Source: Chromatiaceae bacterium (GTDB taxonomy: Bacteria; Pseudomonadota; Gammaproteobacteria; Chromatiales; Chromatiaceae). From it: 42,475 bases of DNA. The notes under the pieces were generated by a model. The model saw only the letters and a program-made list of their open reading frames with translations. It was not told where the DNA came from and made no database searches. The stretch lies in contig PWTO01000094.1 in NCBI GenBank assembly GCA_003562815.1, forward strand, positions 1 to 42,475, in the 5' to 3' direction. Within the stretch, counting starts at the first letter, position 1. The number at the start of each line of letters is the position of its first letter. Shown in pieces: positions 11,647 through 21,239 of the stretch. Both the position numbers and the translations under genes were made by a program.

Positions 11647-12762
11647 CTAGAGCCGCATGGGCATGATGACAAAGATCTCATCTTCAGCCCCGAGCCCCTG
11701 CCAGACTGCGCTGCTCTCGGCGCTGCGGAAGCGAATTTCGACCGTTTCGGCATCCACCGCCGAGAGCACATCGAGCACATAGGCAACATTGAAACCGACC
11801 GAAACCGACTCGCCCTCATACTCAATCTCAATCTCATCTTCAGCCTCCTCCTTCTCGGGATTCTGGGTTTGCAGCCCCAGACGTCCCGTATCGAAGGTCA
11901 CGCGCACGCCCTTGTATTTCTCGTTCGAGAGGATCGCTGTGCGTTGCAGCGCACCCTTGAGCCGGTCGCGATCGATGGTGGCATGCCGCTCGAGATCCGC
12001 CGGAATGACGCGGTTGTAATCGGGATACTGACCTTCGACGAGCTTGGAGACCACCAGCGTCTTGCCAAGCGCGACTCGCAGCGTGCGATCCGACAACTCA
12101 ATCTGGATCTCGTCTTGGGCCGAACCGAGCAGGCGCTTGAGTTCCAACACCGTCTTCGCAGGCACGATGACCTGCTGCGGTTCGACACCGAGCCCTTCGC
12201 CATCGCTGGCGAGGGCTGCCACGACCTTGGCCAGGCGATGACCATCGGTGGCGACCGCGACCGCGCGCTCCGTCGATAGCTCGAGCAAGACGCCATTGAG
12301 GTAGTAGCGAACATCCTGCTGCGCCATGGCGAAGGAGGTCTTCTCAAGCAGCCGGTGCAGGGTCTCACGCTCCATGCGCAGTCCGATTCGCGCTGGTGGA
12401 ACCTCCATGGCAGGGAAATCGGCCGCCGGCAAGGTGCTGAGCATAAAACGGCTGCGCCCGGAGGTGACGCTGGCCCGTTCCGTCTGGGCCTTAATCTGAA
12501 TCTGCGCGTCCTCTGGCAAGGATCGGCAGATATCGATCAGCTTGCGCGCTGGCAAGGTAACCGCACCGCTTTCCTCGACCTCGGCAACGGCGGTGCTGCT
12601 GATCTCGATCTCGAGATCCGTGCCCTTCAACCGCAGCAAGCCATCCTCGGCGGTGAGCAAGAGGTTGCCGAGGATGGGCAAGGTTTGACGCCGTTCGACA
12701 ACGCCACCGACCACCGATAACGCCGGCAGCAGAACAGACCGATCGACCGCAATCTTCATCAT
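11647..12762 (-). CDS. dnaN: DNA polymerase III beta subunit (sliding clamp)
   Basis: A 371-residue clamp protein, normal length, which holds DNA polymerase III on DNA as a ring dimer. Recognisable stretches are VDRSVLLPALSVVGGVVERR at the start, LPILGNLLL, GTDLEIEI, ADFPAMEV, VATDGHRLAKV near residue 170 and the C-terminal EIFVIMPMRL, which is the classical ending. Two adjacent ATG codons (12760-12762 and 12757-12759) could start the protein; an AAGAGAAG ribosome site precedes them. Three clamp-fold repeats of about 120 residues are expected from the family. The gap upstream holds the probable oriC. Confidence 0.98.
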   Translation of the reverse strand: MMKIAVDRSVLLPALSVVGGVVERRQTLPILGNLLLTAEDGLLRLKGTDLEIEISSTAVAEVEESGAVTLPARKLIDICRSLPEDAQIQIKAQTERASVTSGRSRFMLSTLPAADFPAMEVPPARIGLRMERETLHRLLEKTSFAMAQQDVRYYLNGVLLELSTERAVAVATDGHRLAKVVAALASDGEGLGVEPQQVIVPAKTVLELKRLLGSAQDEIQIELSDRTLRVALGKTLVVSKLVEGQYPDYNRVIPADLERHATIDRDRLKGALQRTAILSNEKYKGVRVTFDTGRLGLQTQNPEKEEAEDEIEIEYEGESVSVGFNVAYVLDVLSAVDAETVEIRFRSAESSAVWQGLGAEDEIFVIMPMRL

Positions 12763-12947
12763 TATCTTCTCTTAAATATATACATAGTCGTCATAATAGG
12801 CTCTGTGGATAACTCGGTAAACCAGCCGAAACTGCTGATACAACAATCGACTAGCACCTGATAAAACCTGTTTGGAACGACGTTGTTTTGTTGTGCATGG
12901 CCTGTGGATAAAATCCGCCCGCAAAACCATGCACGGGTTATCCACAG
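12763..12947. other. oriC: Probable replication origin (oriC) between dnaA and dnaN
   Basis: This 185-base gap holds three perfect DnaA boxes: TGTGGATAA at 12804-12812 and 12903-12911, and TTATCCACA at 12938-12946, touching the dnaA stop. Next to the first box, on the dnaN side, is an AT-rich stretch (about 12763-12798) that could unwind. On the minus strand the box is followed by CTATTATGACGACTATGTAT, reminiscent of the CTA-type DnaA-trio element of the basal unwinding system. The gap also lies where many bacteria keep oriC. A second DnaA-box region upstream of dnaA is the alternative or a partner site. Confidence 0.7.
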
Positions 12948-14288
12948 CTAATTCTGTAGGGTTCTCAACAGGATCTTATAGTCTTCCTCGATCATGGTGT
13001 CGCCCGCGCGCAGCTCGGCGATCTTGCGCGCGGCATGAATCACGGTGCTGTGATCGCGCCCGCCGAAGGCCTTACCGATCTCTGGCAGACTGTGCTTGGT
13101 GAGTTCCTTGGCCAGAGTCATGGCGACCTGCCGTGGACGCGCCACCGAGCGGGAGCGGCTCGAGGAGAGCAGATCGTTGACGCGGATCTGGTAATGCGCG
13201 GCGACGGTCTTCTGGATATTCTCGATCGAGACCTGCTTGTCCTGTGCCACCAGCATGTCGCGCAGCGCGTCCTTGGCAAACTCGACCGTGATCGGGATCC
13301 CGAGGAAGCGCGAGTTGGCGGCGAGGCGTCGCAGGGCACCCTCGAGTTCGCGGATGTTGGAGCGCACCCGCTTGGCGACGAAGAAGGCGACATCATCCGG
13401 CAGCTCCATCTGCAGCATGGTCGCCTTGGTGTTGAGGATGGCGACACGGGTCTCGAGGTCTGGCGGCTCGATGGCGACCGTCAGCCCCCAGCCGAAGCGC
13501 GAGCGCAAGCGCTCCTCGAGGCCGCTGACCTCCTTCGGGAAACGGTCGCTCGAGAGCACGATCTGTTGCTGGGCTTCGAACAGGGCGTTGAAGGTGTGGA
13601 AGAACTCCTCCTGTGAGCGATCCTTGCCGGCGAAGAACTGCACATCGTCGATCAGGAGCACATTGACGCGCCGGTAGAACCGCTTGAACTTCTCGACCTC
13701 GTTGTGCTGTAGCGCTCCGATCATGTCCGAGACGAAGCGCTCGGAGTGGACATAGATCACATGGGCCTCGCGATTGGCCTCGATGATGGCGTTACCGATG
13801 GCGTGCATCAGATGCGTCTTGCCGAGCCCGACCCCGCCGTAGACGAAGAGTGGGTTGTAGGCCGTGCCGGGGTTCTGCCCGATTTGCATCGATGCCGCCC
13901 GCGCGATCTGGTTCGATTTCCCCTCGACAAAGGAGTCGAAGTTGAAGGCACGGTTGAGGCAGGCATCGGCGCGGCGCTTCTCGAGCAGCGAATCGGCGTC
14001 CGCCGCGCTGGCGTTGACGGCGCGGGCGTCGTTTTCCTGGCGTTTGCGCAGAGCCCCGATCTCGAAGCTCACATGCTCGATACGGCCCTCGCTGACACCG
14101 AGGCAGTGGGTGGCGATCTGTTTTTCGTAATGCTGCTTCACCCAGTCCTTGACGAACCGGTTGGGCGCGAACAGCCGGAGTCGTCCATCCTCCTCGCTGG
14201 CTTGCAGCGGCATGATCCAGGTGTTGAATTCAGAGTCAGTGAGATCCTGTTTTAGCAGGTTCGTACACTGGTCCCAGAGCTTCGGCAT
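12948..14288 (-). CDS. dnaA: Chromosomal replication initiator protein DnaA
   Basis: A 446-residue AAA+ initiator that binds DnaA boxes and opens oriC. Domain I starts with [21 protein letters not shown] linker of about 30 residues follows at about 90-125. Domain III has Walker [10 protein letters not shown] (near residue 150), Walker [10 protein letters not shown] and [18 protein letters not shown]. Domain IV ends with the DNA-binding signature [20 protein letters not shown]. The ATG at 14286-14288 is chosen because AAGGGGAT precedes it and the N-terminus matches other DnaA proteins; the frame stays open upstream without homology. It heads the dnaA-dnaN-recF series. Confidence 0.99.
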   Translation of the reverse strand: MPKLWDQCTNLLKQDLTDSEFNTWIMPLQASEEDGRLRLFAPNRFVKDWVKQHYEKQIATHCLGVSEGRIEHVSFEIGALRKRQENDARAVNASAADADSLLEKRRADACLNRAFNFDSFVEGKSNQIARAASMQIGQNPGTAYNPLFVYGGVGLGKTHLMHAIGNAIIEANREAHVIYVHSERFVSDMIGALQHNEVEKFKRFYRRVNVLLIDDVQFFAGKDRSQEEFFHTFNALFEAQQQIVLSSDRFPKEVSGLEERLRSRFGWGLTVAIEPPDLETRVAILNTKATMLQMELPDDVAFFVAKRVRSNIRELEGALRRLAANSRFLGIPITVEFAKDALRDMLVAQDKQVSIENIQKTVAAHYQIRVNDLLSSSRSRSVARPRQVAMTLAKELTKHSLPEIGKAFGGRDHSTVIHAARKIAELRAGDTMIEEDYKILLRTLQN

Positions 14289-14374
14289 CGGCCGATCCCC
14301 TTGTTGATCGTTGGTTGGTTGGGCGCCGCTTGGGTGGCGACTTCGATGCCTCAGTCTAGTCGTCGCAGGGAGCG

Positions 14375-14394
14375 TTATCCAAGCGTTATCCACA
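14375..14394. promoter_or_regulatory. DnaA box upstream of dnaA
   Basis: TTATCCACA at 14386-14394 is a perfect DnaA box, and TTATCCAAG at 14375-14383 is a weaker one eleven bases away. They lie 87-107 bases upstream of the dnaA start. They suggest DnaA autoregulation or an accessory part of the origin. Confidence 0.7.
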
Positions 14395-14437
14395 GGAACC
14401 CCTGGGGTCGCGAGTGACGCTGAAAGCGCGCTAGGCG

Positions 14438-14466
14438 TTGACCCATCCCCTAGCGCGTTCTAAGAT
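14438..14466 (+). promoter_or_regulatory. Sigma70 promoter of rpmH
   Basis: TTGACC (14438-14443) and TAAGAT (14461-14466) are separated by exactly 17 bases. Transcription would start near 14473, giving rpmH a leader of about 178 bases. Within the 362-base dnaA-rpmH gap I see only this promoter and the DnaA boxes. Confidence 0.6.
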
Positions 14467-14650
14467 GGGCGGTCTTGCTCTGCGGGCGCGTACGGCGGGG
14501 GGCTTGTGCGCCCGATGCTCGATGCTGGCTCCCGCTGAGGTTCACGCGCCCACCGGCGTCCCTGTGTGAGCTTCAACGAGCACCGAAACAACAACCCTGA
14601 CGATTATTGGCCGATCCCGCTCTAGCGGGTCCTATCCGTGGAGACTTTTC

Positions 14651-14785
14651 GTGAAACAGACCTTCAAACCGAGCCGCCTGAAGCGTGCGCGTACTCATGG
14701 GTTCCGAGCGCGCAATGCCACGCGCAATGGCCGCAAGGTGTTGCAGGCACGCCGTGCCAAGGGCCGTGCGCGGTTGACGCCCTAG
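14651..14785 (+). CDS. rpmH: 50S ribosomal protein L34
   Basis: A 44-residue basic ribosomal protein of exactly the usual length: starts [20 protein letters not shown] and ends in the typical Lys/Arg/Leu-rich tail ([14 protein letters not shown]). The start codon is GTG at 14651-14653, preceded by GGAG. It is the first gene of the rpmH-rnpA-yidD-yidC-mnmE series and is divergent from dnaA, the standard bacterial arrangement. Confidence 0.97.
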   Translation: MKQTFKPSRLKRARTHGFRARNATRNGRKVLQARRAKGRARLTP

Positions 14786-14829
14786 CCTTGTTGGACCAAC
14801 GAGCGCGAGCCGAGACGGATCATGATCAG

Positions 14830-15204
14830 GTGCCGCCGCAGTCTTCACGCGTGCCGACGTTCGCCTTCCCGCGCTCGGCGCGCTTGCTCGACTCCAAAAG
14901 CTATACGCGCGTCTTCGCCGACGCGCGCCGCTGCGCTGACCGCTACTTCACCATCCTCGCCCGGGCCTCTGATCGGGATGCGTTTGGGGCCGCTCGGCTT
15001 GGACTGGCGATTTCCAAACGCAATGCCCCGCGCGCCGTTGCCCGCAATCGGATCAAGCGCGTGATTCGTGACAGTTTCCGTCATGCCAGGCCCGGGCTGC
15101 CTTGTGCGGATCTGGTGGTTCTCTGTCGCCGCGCCGCCGTGGATGCCGACAACGCCACTCTACGCGCCTCGCTCGCAACGCATTGGCAGGAGTTAGCCCG
15201 ATGA
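14830..15204 (+). CDS. rnpA: Ribonuclease P protein component
   Basis: About 124 residues; the protein partner of RNase P RNA in 5' maturation of tRNA precursors. The family core is clear: [17 protein letters not shown] at the N-terminus, then the basic signature [20 protein letters not shown]. The start is uncertain. I prefer GTG at 14830, about 14 residues before FPRSARL, with a weak GAGACGGAT upstream; GTG at 14851 and TTG at 14788 or 14791 are alternatives. The frame runs on upstream through rpmH, but that part is a shadow. Its stop overlaps the yidD start (ATGA). Confidence 0.9.
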   Translation: MPPQSSRVPTFAFPRSARLLDSKSYTRVFADARRCADRYFTILARASDRDAFGAARLGLAISKRNAPRAVARNRIKRVIRDSFRHARPGLPCADLVVLCRRAAVDADNATLRASLATHWQELAR

Positions 15205-15467
15205 TCGCTCGCCGCCTCGCTCGCGGGTTGCTGCGCGGATATCAGCTCTTTTTGAGCCCATTGCTCGGCAATCATTGCCGCTTTTACCCCACCTGCTCGC
15301 AATACGCCCTTGAGGCGATCGAACAGCATGGGGTGCTGCGCGGCACCTGGATGGGCTGCCGACGCTTGCTGCGCTGCCATCCTTGGCATCCGGGGGGCGT
15401 CGATCTCGTGCCGCCCGCGCGCACCTCGTCGCCGACCCCTCACTCTCATTCCTCCACCAACCGCTAG
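15201..15467 (+). CDS. yidD: Membrane protein insertion efficiency factor YidD
   Basis: An 88-residue protein of the YidD (DUF37) family, which aids YidC-dependent insertion of inner-membrane proteins. The hallmark residues are present: [20 protein letters not shown], then [12 protein letters not shown] and [11 protein letters not shown]. The N-terminus is a basic amphipathic helix ([13 protein letters not shown]). The C-terminus is a short Ser/Thr/Pro-rich tail. The ATG overlaps the rnpA stop by four bases and yidC follows after 19 bases, so these genes are probably co-transcribed. Confidence 0.95.
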   Translation: MIARRLARGLLRGYQLFLSPLLGNHCRFYPTCSQYALEAIEQHGVLRGTWMGCRRLLRCHPWHPGGVDLVPPARTSSPTPHSHSSTNR

Positions 15468-15486
15468 CGCAAGTCGTCTCCCCCTC

Positions 15487-17196
15487 ATGGAAAACATGCG
15501 CCTGATCTTGATTCTGGCCCTCGCCTTCGTCCTGTTCCTGATCTATCAGGCCTGGGTCGAGGATTACGGAACGCCACCCGCCACCGCGCCGCAGACAACC
15601 GAGGTTTCCTCCGCTGACTCGGGCGGCGGCGAGGGTGTCGGTCCTCCCGCCGATACGCCGGATGCGCCGGCGGTTGAGGCCCCAACCATTCGGGAAGCCC
15701 CTGGTGTTTCGGGCACGGGTGGCGATGCGGCCTTGGACGCGGGTCCAATCGTGGTCGAGACCGATGTGCTGCGCGCCGAGATCTCGCCGCGCGGCGGTAC
15801 CATCCAATCGCTCCACCTGCTCGGTTACAAGCAGGAAGCCGATGATCCGACGCGGCCATTCCAGCTGCTGAAGCCGACAACGCCGAATCTGTTCATTGTC
15901 CAATCGGGTCTGCTCGGTGGACCGAATAGCGAACTGCCGACGCATGGCGCGGTGTTCACGCCGGCCAACACGCGCTATACCCTGGCCGAGGATGAGGATG
16001 CACTGCTGGTCGAGCTGTTCTGGGAGAACGAGACCGGACTGCGCGTGGTCAAGCGCTACCGCTTCGAGCGCGGGCGTTATCTCGTCCACGCGAGTCAAGA
16101 GGTCATCAATCAGAGCGATATGCCGATCTCGGTGCGCGACTACCAGCAACTGAAACGCACCGAACTCTACGACCCGAACAAGTCAAGCTTCATCCATACC
16201 TATACCGGCGGTGTCTACTACGGCCCGGAGGTGAAGTATAAGAAGGAATCCTTCAGTGATATCAGCAAGCGGCCGCTGGACGTGACCATCACCGATGGCT
16301 GGGTGGCGATGATCCAGCACTACTTCATGGCCGCTTGGATTCCGCCGAGCGGTGTCGAGCAGCATTTCTACACCAAGGTCGTCGATCATGGCAGCCAATA
16401 CATCATCGGCGCCTACTCGCCTGCGCTCAGCATTCCGGCCGGTGCCAGCCACACCTTCGAGACGCAGCTGTTCGCCGGGCCCAAGCTCCAGGATCGGCTC
16501 GCCGAGATCGCACCGGGCCTGGATCTGGCGGTCGACTATGGCTGGCTGACCATCCTCGCGCAGCCGATTTTCTGGCTGCTGAACGCGATCCACTCGCTCG
16601 TCGGCAACTGGGGCTGGTCGATCATCATCCTGACGATCATGATCAAGGGAGCGTTCTACAAGCTCTCCGAGACCAGCTACAAGTCGATGGCCAACATGCG
16701 CAAGATGACACCGCGCATCCAGGCCCTGAAGGACCGCTATGGCGATGACAAGGAGAAGCTGAACCAGGCCTTCATGGAGCTGTACAAGAAGGAGAAGATC
16801 AATCCGCTCGGCGGCTGTCTGCCGATCTTGGTGCAGATCCCGGTCTTCATCGCGCTCTATTGGGTGCTGCTCGAGAGCGTCGAGCTGCGCCATGCGCCCT
16901 TCATCCTCTGGCTCGATAACCTCACCGAGCCCGACCCCTACTACATCCTGCCGCTGATCATGGGCGTGTCCATGTTCGTGCAGCAGAAGCTGAACCCACC
17001 GCCGCCGGACCCGATGCAGGCCAAGATCTTCATGGCGCTGCCGTTCGTGTTCACGGTGTTCTTCGCCTTCTTCCCGTCCGGCTTGGTGCTCTACTGGACG
17101 GTGAACAATCTGCTCTCGATCACGCAGCAGTGGTACATCACCCGCAAGGTCGAGCAGGCCGCGCATGGTGGAGGCGGCGCAAAGAAGGGGAAATGA
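15487..17196 (+). CDS. yidC: Membrane protein insertase YidC
   Basis: A 569-residue Oxa1-family insertase of gammaproteobacterial length. The first transmembrane helix is at residues 4-24 (MRLILILALAFVLFLIYQAW), followed by a Pro/Ala-rich linker and the periplasmic P1 domain to about residue 345. The five-helix core fills the C-terminal 210 residues, with YKKEKINPLGGCLPILVQIP and FFPSGLVLYWTVNNLLS. In the first core helix the sequence is TIMIKGAFYKL, so Lys replaces the key Arg of the E. coli protein. The ATG at 15487 is chosen because it precedes the TM1 directly. Its stop overlaps the mnmE ATG. Confidence 0.98.
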   Translation: MENMRLILILALAFVLFLIYQAWVEDYGTPPATAPQTTEVSSADSGGGEGVGPPADTPDAPAVEAPTIREAPGVSGTGGDAALDAGPIVVETDVLRAEISPRGGTIQSLHLLGYKQEADDPTRPFQLLKPTTPNLFIVQSGLLGGPNSELPTHGAVFTPANTRYTLAEDEDALLVELFWENETGLRVVKRYRFERGRYLVHASQEVINQSDMPISVRDYQQLKRTELYDPNKSSFIHTYTGGVYYGPEVKYKKESFSDISKRPLDVTITDGWVAMIQHYFMAAWIPPSGVEQHFYTKVVDHGSQYIIGAYSPALSIPAGASHTFETQLFAGPKLQDRLAEIAPGLDLAVDYGWLTILAQPIFWLLNAIHSLVGNWGWSIIILTIMIKGAFYKLSETSYKSMANMRKMTPRIQALKDRYGDDKEKLNQAFMELYKKEKINPLGGCLPILVQIPVFIALYWVLLESVELRHAPFILWLDNLTEPDPYYILPLIMGVSMFVQQKLNPPPPDPMQAKIFMALPFVFTVFFAFFPSGLVLYWTVNNLLSITQQWYITRKVEQAAHGGGGAKKGK

Positions 17197-18551
17197 CGGG
17201 CGACACCATTGCCGCGATTGCCACCGCGCCGGGCACCGGCGCGGTCGGCATCGTGCGTATCTCTGGGCCGGCGGCCGGCAGGATTGGTCGCGCGCTGTTT
17301 GGCGCTGGCATCTTGCCCGAGCCGCGCCGGGCGACGCTGCACGGCTTTGTTGACGCCGATGGCGAGCTGATCGACCAGGGGCTCGCGCTCTGGTTTCCGG
17401 CCCCCGGCTCCTTCACCGGCGAGGATCTGCTCGAACTCCAGGGCCACGGCGGCGCGCGCGTGCTCGATCTTCTGCTCGCGCGCGTGCTGGAAGTGGGCGC
17501 GCGCCCGGCCCGACCTGGCGAATTCAGCGAGCGCGCCTTTCTCAACGGCAAGCTCGATCTGGCTCAGGCCGAGGCCATCGCCGATCTGATCCAGGCCGCA
17601 ACCGAGACCCAGGCCCGCCTCGCCAGCCGCAGTCTGCAGGGTGTCTTCTCGCGCCGCGTCGAGGCGCTGGTCGAGCATCTGACTCGCCTGCGCGCGCTGA
17701 TCGAGGCCGGGCTAGACTTTCCCGACGAGGATCTCGATGAGCTTGGGGTCGGCGAGGCCGACTTCGCGACGCTGATCGAGGCTACCGAGGCCTTGCTGGC
17801 GAGTACCCATCAAGGCGAGCTGATCCGCGACGGGTTGTTGGTGGTGATCGCCGGGGCACCCAATGCCGGCAAGTCCAGCCTGCTGAACGCCCTCGCCGGC
17901 ACCGATGCGGCGATCGTCACCGCGATTCCAGGCACCACCCGCGATCTGCTGCGCGCCGACATTCAGCTCGACGGGCTCCCGCTCCGGCTGGTGGACACGG
18001 CCGGCCTGCGCCCGTCAACCGATCCAGTCGAGCAGGAAGGGATTCGGCGCGCGCGGGCGCAGATCGAGCAGGCCGATCATCTGCTGGTGCTGATCGACGA
18101 TACCGTGCCTTCTGAGCAGGGCACGGTGCGGGCGCATCTTGACGCACTCGATTTGGCCCCGCAGGTGCCAGTGACCCTCCTGCGCAATAAGATCGATCGC
18201 AGCGGGCGCCCGGCGGGATCGACGACCACGACCGAGGGCCAGACCGAGATCGGCTGCTCGGCGCTGACCGGCGCCGGTCTCGATGCGCTGCGCGGTCATC
18301 TCAAAGCCGTTGCCGGCTATCAAGGCGCGAGCGCTGGCGAATTCTCGGCGCGCCGGCGTCATGTCGAGGCACTGCGCCTCGGGCGCGAGCGACTGCTCGA
18401 AGCGCGCGCGGTCTGGTGTAGAACGGCGGCACCGGAGCTGGTCGCCGACGATCTGCGCCTCGCGCAACAGGCTTTTGCCGAGATCACCGGCGCGCTCAGC
18501 TCGGACGAGTTGCTCGGGCGCATCTTCAGCGAATTCTGTATTGGTAAGTGA
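17193..18551 (+). CDS. mnmE: tRNA modification GTPase MnmE (TrmE)
   Basis: A 452-residue GTPase that, with MnmG, installs 5-carboxymethylaminomethyl-type groups on wobble uridine of certain tRNAs. The N-terminal tetrahydrofolate-binding domain begins DTIAAIATAPGTGAVGIVRI. The G domain has P-loop GAPNAGKSSLLNA (near residue 225), TTRD, DTAG and NKID. The C-terminus FCIGK carries the essential cysteine. The ATG lies in the yidC stop (ATGA). In many gammaproteobacteria mnmG, rsmG and parAB lie near; here trpD follows instead. Confidence 0.98.
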   Translation: MTGDTIAAIATAPGTGAVGIVRISGPAAGRIGRALFGAGILPEPRRATLHGFVDADGELIDQGLALWFPAPGSFTGEDLLELQGHGGARVLDLLLARVLEVGARPARPGEFSERAFLNGKLDLAQAEAIADLIQAATETQARLASRSLQGVFSRRVEALVEHLTRLRALIEAGLDFPDEDLDELGVGEADFATLIEATEALLASTHQGELIRDGLLVVIAGAPNAGKSSLLNALAGTDAAIVTAIPGTTRDLLRADIQLDGLPLRLVDTAGLRPSTDPVEQEGIRRARAQIEQADHLLVLIDDTVPSEQGTVRAHLDALDLAPQVPVTLLRNKIDRSGRPAGSTTTTEGQTEIGCSALTGAGLDALRGHLKAVAGYQGASAGEFSARRRHVEALRLGRERLLEARAVWCRTAAPELVADDLRLAQQAFAEITGALSSDELLGRIFSEFCIGK

Positions 18552-18606
18552 GGAATGGTTTACCCTAGCCTCCCTGCATGTTCCTGACGAGGAGAGCCTT
18601 AAGACA

Positions 18607-19626
18607 ATGTCGATCAAACAGGCGATCGCTCAGGTCGTCGATGGTCATGATCTCGACGATGAGCAGATGACTGCGGCGATGGATGCCATCATGACCGGAC
18701 AGGCGACGCCGGCGCAGGTGGCGGGCTTTTTGGTGGCGCTGCGGCTCAAGGGCGAGACGGTGACCGAGATCGCCGCCGCCGCGCGGGTGATGCGCGGGTT
18801 GGCGACCGGTGTCGATCTCGATGGACTGGCGCCGACGGTCGACATCGTTGGCACCGGCGGCGATGCTTCCGCCACCTTCAATGTATCGACCACGAGCATT
18901 TTTGTCGCCGCCGCAGCGGGCTGCTATGTCGCCAAGCATGGCAATCGCTCGGTGTCATCGAAATCGGGCGCGGCGGATGTGCTCGAGGCTGCCGGGCTGC
19001 GCCTGGATTTGGGGCCAGAACAGGTGGCGCGCTGCGTGCGCGAGGTCGGTGTCGGGTTCATGTTCGCGCCGGCGCATCACAGCGCCATGAAGCACGCGAT
19101 CGGACCGCGCCGCGACCTGGGGATTCGCTCGATCTTCAATGTGCTCGGGCCGTTGACGAACCCGGCGGGCGTGCGTCAGCAGGTGCTCGGGGTGTTCTCC
19201 GAAACCTTGTTGATGCCCCTGGCCGAGGTTCTGCAACGCTTGGGCTCGCGGCATGTGCTGGTGGTCCACGCGCGCGATGGTCTCGATGAGATCAGCGTGG
19301 CCGAGCGCACCGATATCGCCGAGCTGAAGGAGGGCGTGATCAGCCGCTATAGCATCGCGCCCGAGGATTTCGGCCTGCGCCGGTCACGCTTGGACGCGAT
19401 CCGCGTCGAAGATCCGGCGCAGAGTCTGGCGCTGCTGATGGCGGTGCTGGACAACCAGCCCGGCGCCGCGCGCGATATCGTCGCGCTCAATGCGGGCGCG
19501 GCGATCTACGCCGCCGATGTCACCGACTCGCTCGCCGAAGGGGTGCGCGTGGCCGATGCGGTCATCGCCAGTGGCGCCGCGCGCCAGCGCTTCGAGGCGT
19601 TGCTCGCCCTGGCCAAGACCCTATGA
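18607..19626 (+). CDS. trpD: Anthranilate phosphoribosyltransferase
   Basis: A 339-residue enzyme transferring phosphoribosyl from PRPP to anthranilate, the second step of tryptophan synthesis. Typical motifs are [18 protein letters not shown] (PRPP binding, near residue 80), [32 protein letters not shown] and [21 protein letters not shown] ribosome site precedes the ATG at 18607. The stop overlaps the trpC start (ATGA). trpG, which usually precedes trpD in Pseudomonas-type operons, is absent; mnmE is 55 bases upstream instead. Confidence 0.98.
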   Translation: MSIKQAIAQVVDGHDLDDEQMTAAMDAIMTGQATPAQVAGFLVALRLKGETVTEIAAAARVMRGLATGVDLDGLAPTVDIVGTGGDASATFNVSTTSIFVAAAAGCYVAKHGNRSVSSKSGAADVLEAAGLRLDLGPEQVARCVREVGVGFMFAPAHHSAMKHAIGPRRDLGIRSIFNVLGPLTNPAGVRQQVLGVFSETLLMPLAEVLQRLGSRHVLVVHARDGLDEISVAERTDIAELKEGVISRYSIAPEDFGLRRSRLDAIRVEDPAQSLALLMAVLDNQPGAARDIVALNAGAAIYAADVTDSLAEGVRVADAVIASGAARQRFEALLALAKTL

Positions 19627-20426
19627 GCGAGACGCCCGATATCCTCAGACGCATCGTTGCACGCAAGCGCGAGGAGATCGCCGAGCGTGCGCAGCGGCTG
19701 CCGCGTTCCGCTCTCCAAGCGCGCCTGGCCGAGGCCGATCCGCCGCGCGGCTTCGCCGAGGCCTTGCACCGCCGTGTCGCCGCTGGCGAGGCGGCGGTGA
19801 TCGCCGAGATCAAGCGCGCGAGTCCGAGTAAGGGCTTGATTCGGGAAGACTTCGATCCGGCCTGGCTCGCGCGCTCCTATGCCGCCGGTGGTGCCTGTTG
19901 CCTGTCGGTGCTGACCGATCGCGATTTCTTTCAGGGCGATGACGCGCATCTGATCGCGGCGCGCGCCGCCTGCGCGCTGCCGGTGATCCGCAAGGATTTC
20001 ATCGTCGATCCCTACCAGGTAATCGAGGCGCGGACGCTGGGCGCGGACTGCATCCTGCTGATCGCCGCCTGTCTTGAGGATGCCGCCCTGGCCGAACTCG
20101 GCGCGCTGGCCACGGAACTCGGACTCGATGTGCTCACCGAGGTCCATGATGTGCGCGAGCTGGAGCGTGCGCTGGCGCTGCCGGGTCGCCTGTTGGGCAT
20201 CAACAATCGGGATCTGCGCAGCTTCGAGGTCGATCTGCGCACCACACTGAACCTGAGCGCACAGGTTCCGACGGAGCGCCTGCCGATCACCGAAAGCGGC
20301 ATCCACGCCCGCGAGGATGTCGCGCTGATGCGCGCGAACGGCGTGCATGCGTTCCTGGTGGGCGAGTCCTTGATGCGCACCGATGATCCGGGGCAGACCC
20401 TCGGTGCGCTCTTTGCGCCGCCCTGA
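19623..20426 (+). CDS. trpC: Indole-3-glycerol phosphate synthase
   Basis: A 267-residue TIM-barrel enzyme that closes the indole ring in tryptophan synthesis. Recognisable segments are [18 protein letters not shown] (catalytic Lys near residue 62), [53 protein letters not shown] and [12 protein letters not shown]. It is a monofunctional TrpC, not the TrpC-TrpF fusion of enterics. It overlaps trpD by four bases. Its end faces the crp-like gene across about 30 bases. Confidence 0.98.
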   Translation: MSETPDILRRIVARKREEIAERAQRLPRSALQARLAEADPPRGFAEALHRRVAAGEAAVIAEIKRASPSKGLIREDFDPAWLARSYAAGGACCLSVLTDRDFFQGDDAHLIAARAACALPVIRKDFIVDPYQVIEARTLGADCILLIAACLEDAALAELGALATELGLDVLTEVHDVRELERALALPGRLLGINNRDLRSFEVDLRTTLNLSAQVPTERLPITESGIHAREDVALMRANGVHAFLVGESLMRTDDPGQTLGALFAPP

Positions 20427-20458
20427 AGCGCTCGGCCGAACAGCATCCGCGTCCTCGC

Positions 20459-21106
20459 TCAGCGGGTGCCGAAGACGACGATGGTCTTGCCGGTCACACT
20501 GATATGCTCCTTCTCCTCAAGCGCTTTCAGAACCCGACCGGCCATCTCGCGCGAGCAGCCGGCCATGCGGCCAAGGTCTTGACGCGTGATGCGAATCTGC
20601 ATCCCGTCTGGATGGGTCATGGCGTCCGGCTGCTTGCACAGTTCGAGCAGGGCGCCGGCGATCCGACCGGTGACATCGAGAAAGGCGAGATCGCTGACTT
20701 GGCGGCTGGTCTTGCGCAGCCGCCGTGCGAGCTGTTCGCCGATCGCCAACAGCAGCGTCAGTGCGTGCTCGCGCAGTTCGCGGTGCAGTAATTGCTGGAT
20801 GCGTGAGTAGCTGATCTCAGCGATGGCGCAGGGTTCGCGCGTGCGCACGATCACGCTGCGTGTGGTCAGGGGTTGGAACAGGCCGATCTCGCCGATGAAT
20901 TCGCCCTTGTTGATGTAGGCAAGGGTGAGTTCACGGCGCTGATCGTCCTTGATCAGCGCCGTGACCGAGCCGTCGATCAGGTAGTACAGGCTTTTTGCCG
21001 GCTCGCCGGGGCGAATGAAATCGATGTGCTTCTCGTGGTGTTTGGTATGGCAGTAGCTCAAAAACGGTTTGAGCCAGGGTGGCTCTTGCGGCGGCTGACT
21101 CAGCAT
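20459..21106 (-). CDS. vfr: CRP-family global regulator (Vfr/CRP type)
   Basis: A 215-residue transcription factor with an N-terminal cyclic-nucleotide domain and a C-terminal winged helix-turn-helix. The cAMP pocket region reads YINKGEFIGEIGLFQPLTTR SVIVRT with the family's Gly-Glu and Arg placements. The recognition helix region is GCSREMAGRVLKALEE, close to the CRP sequence SRETVGRILKMLE. The position after trpDC and before an OsmC gene and speD matches Vfr of Pseudomonas. It probably binds cAMP and regulates many genes. Whether it complements Crp or Vfr cannot be read. It is divergent from the osmC-like gene. Confidence 0.92.
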   Translation of the reverse strand: MLSQPPQEPPWLKPFLSYCHTKHHEKHIDFIRPGEPAKSLYYLIDGSVTALIKDDQRRELTLAYINKGEFIGEIGLFQPLTTRSVIVRTREPCAIAEISYSRIQQLLHRELREHALTLLLAIGEQLARRLRKTSRQVSDLAFLDVTGRIAGALLELCKQPDAMTHPDGMQIRITRQDLGRMAGCSREMAGRVLKALEEKEHISVTGKTIVVFGTR

Positions 21107-21239
21107 GGGCGCGCGCCCCTTGTGGCAATGGGTGATTGCAGTCTAGCAAGTCTTGGCTAACGCATGATCCGTGCTAGGCTTCGCCCGCATGAAGAGTGGA
21201 GCGCGTGGGACGCCCTTGCGAGGGCTAATGGGAGGGTTG

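Noticed and set aside
14638-14829. Long N-terminal extension of rnpA
   Set aside because: It is an alternative frame of rpmH; the RnpA family begins close to FPRSARL.
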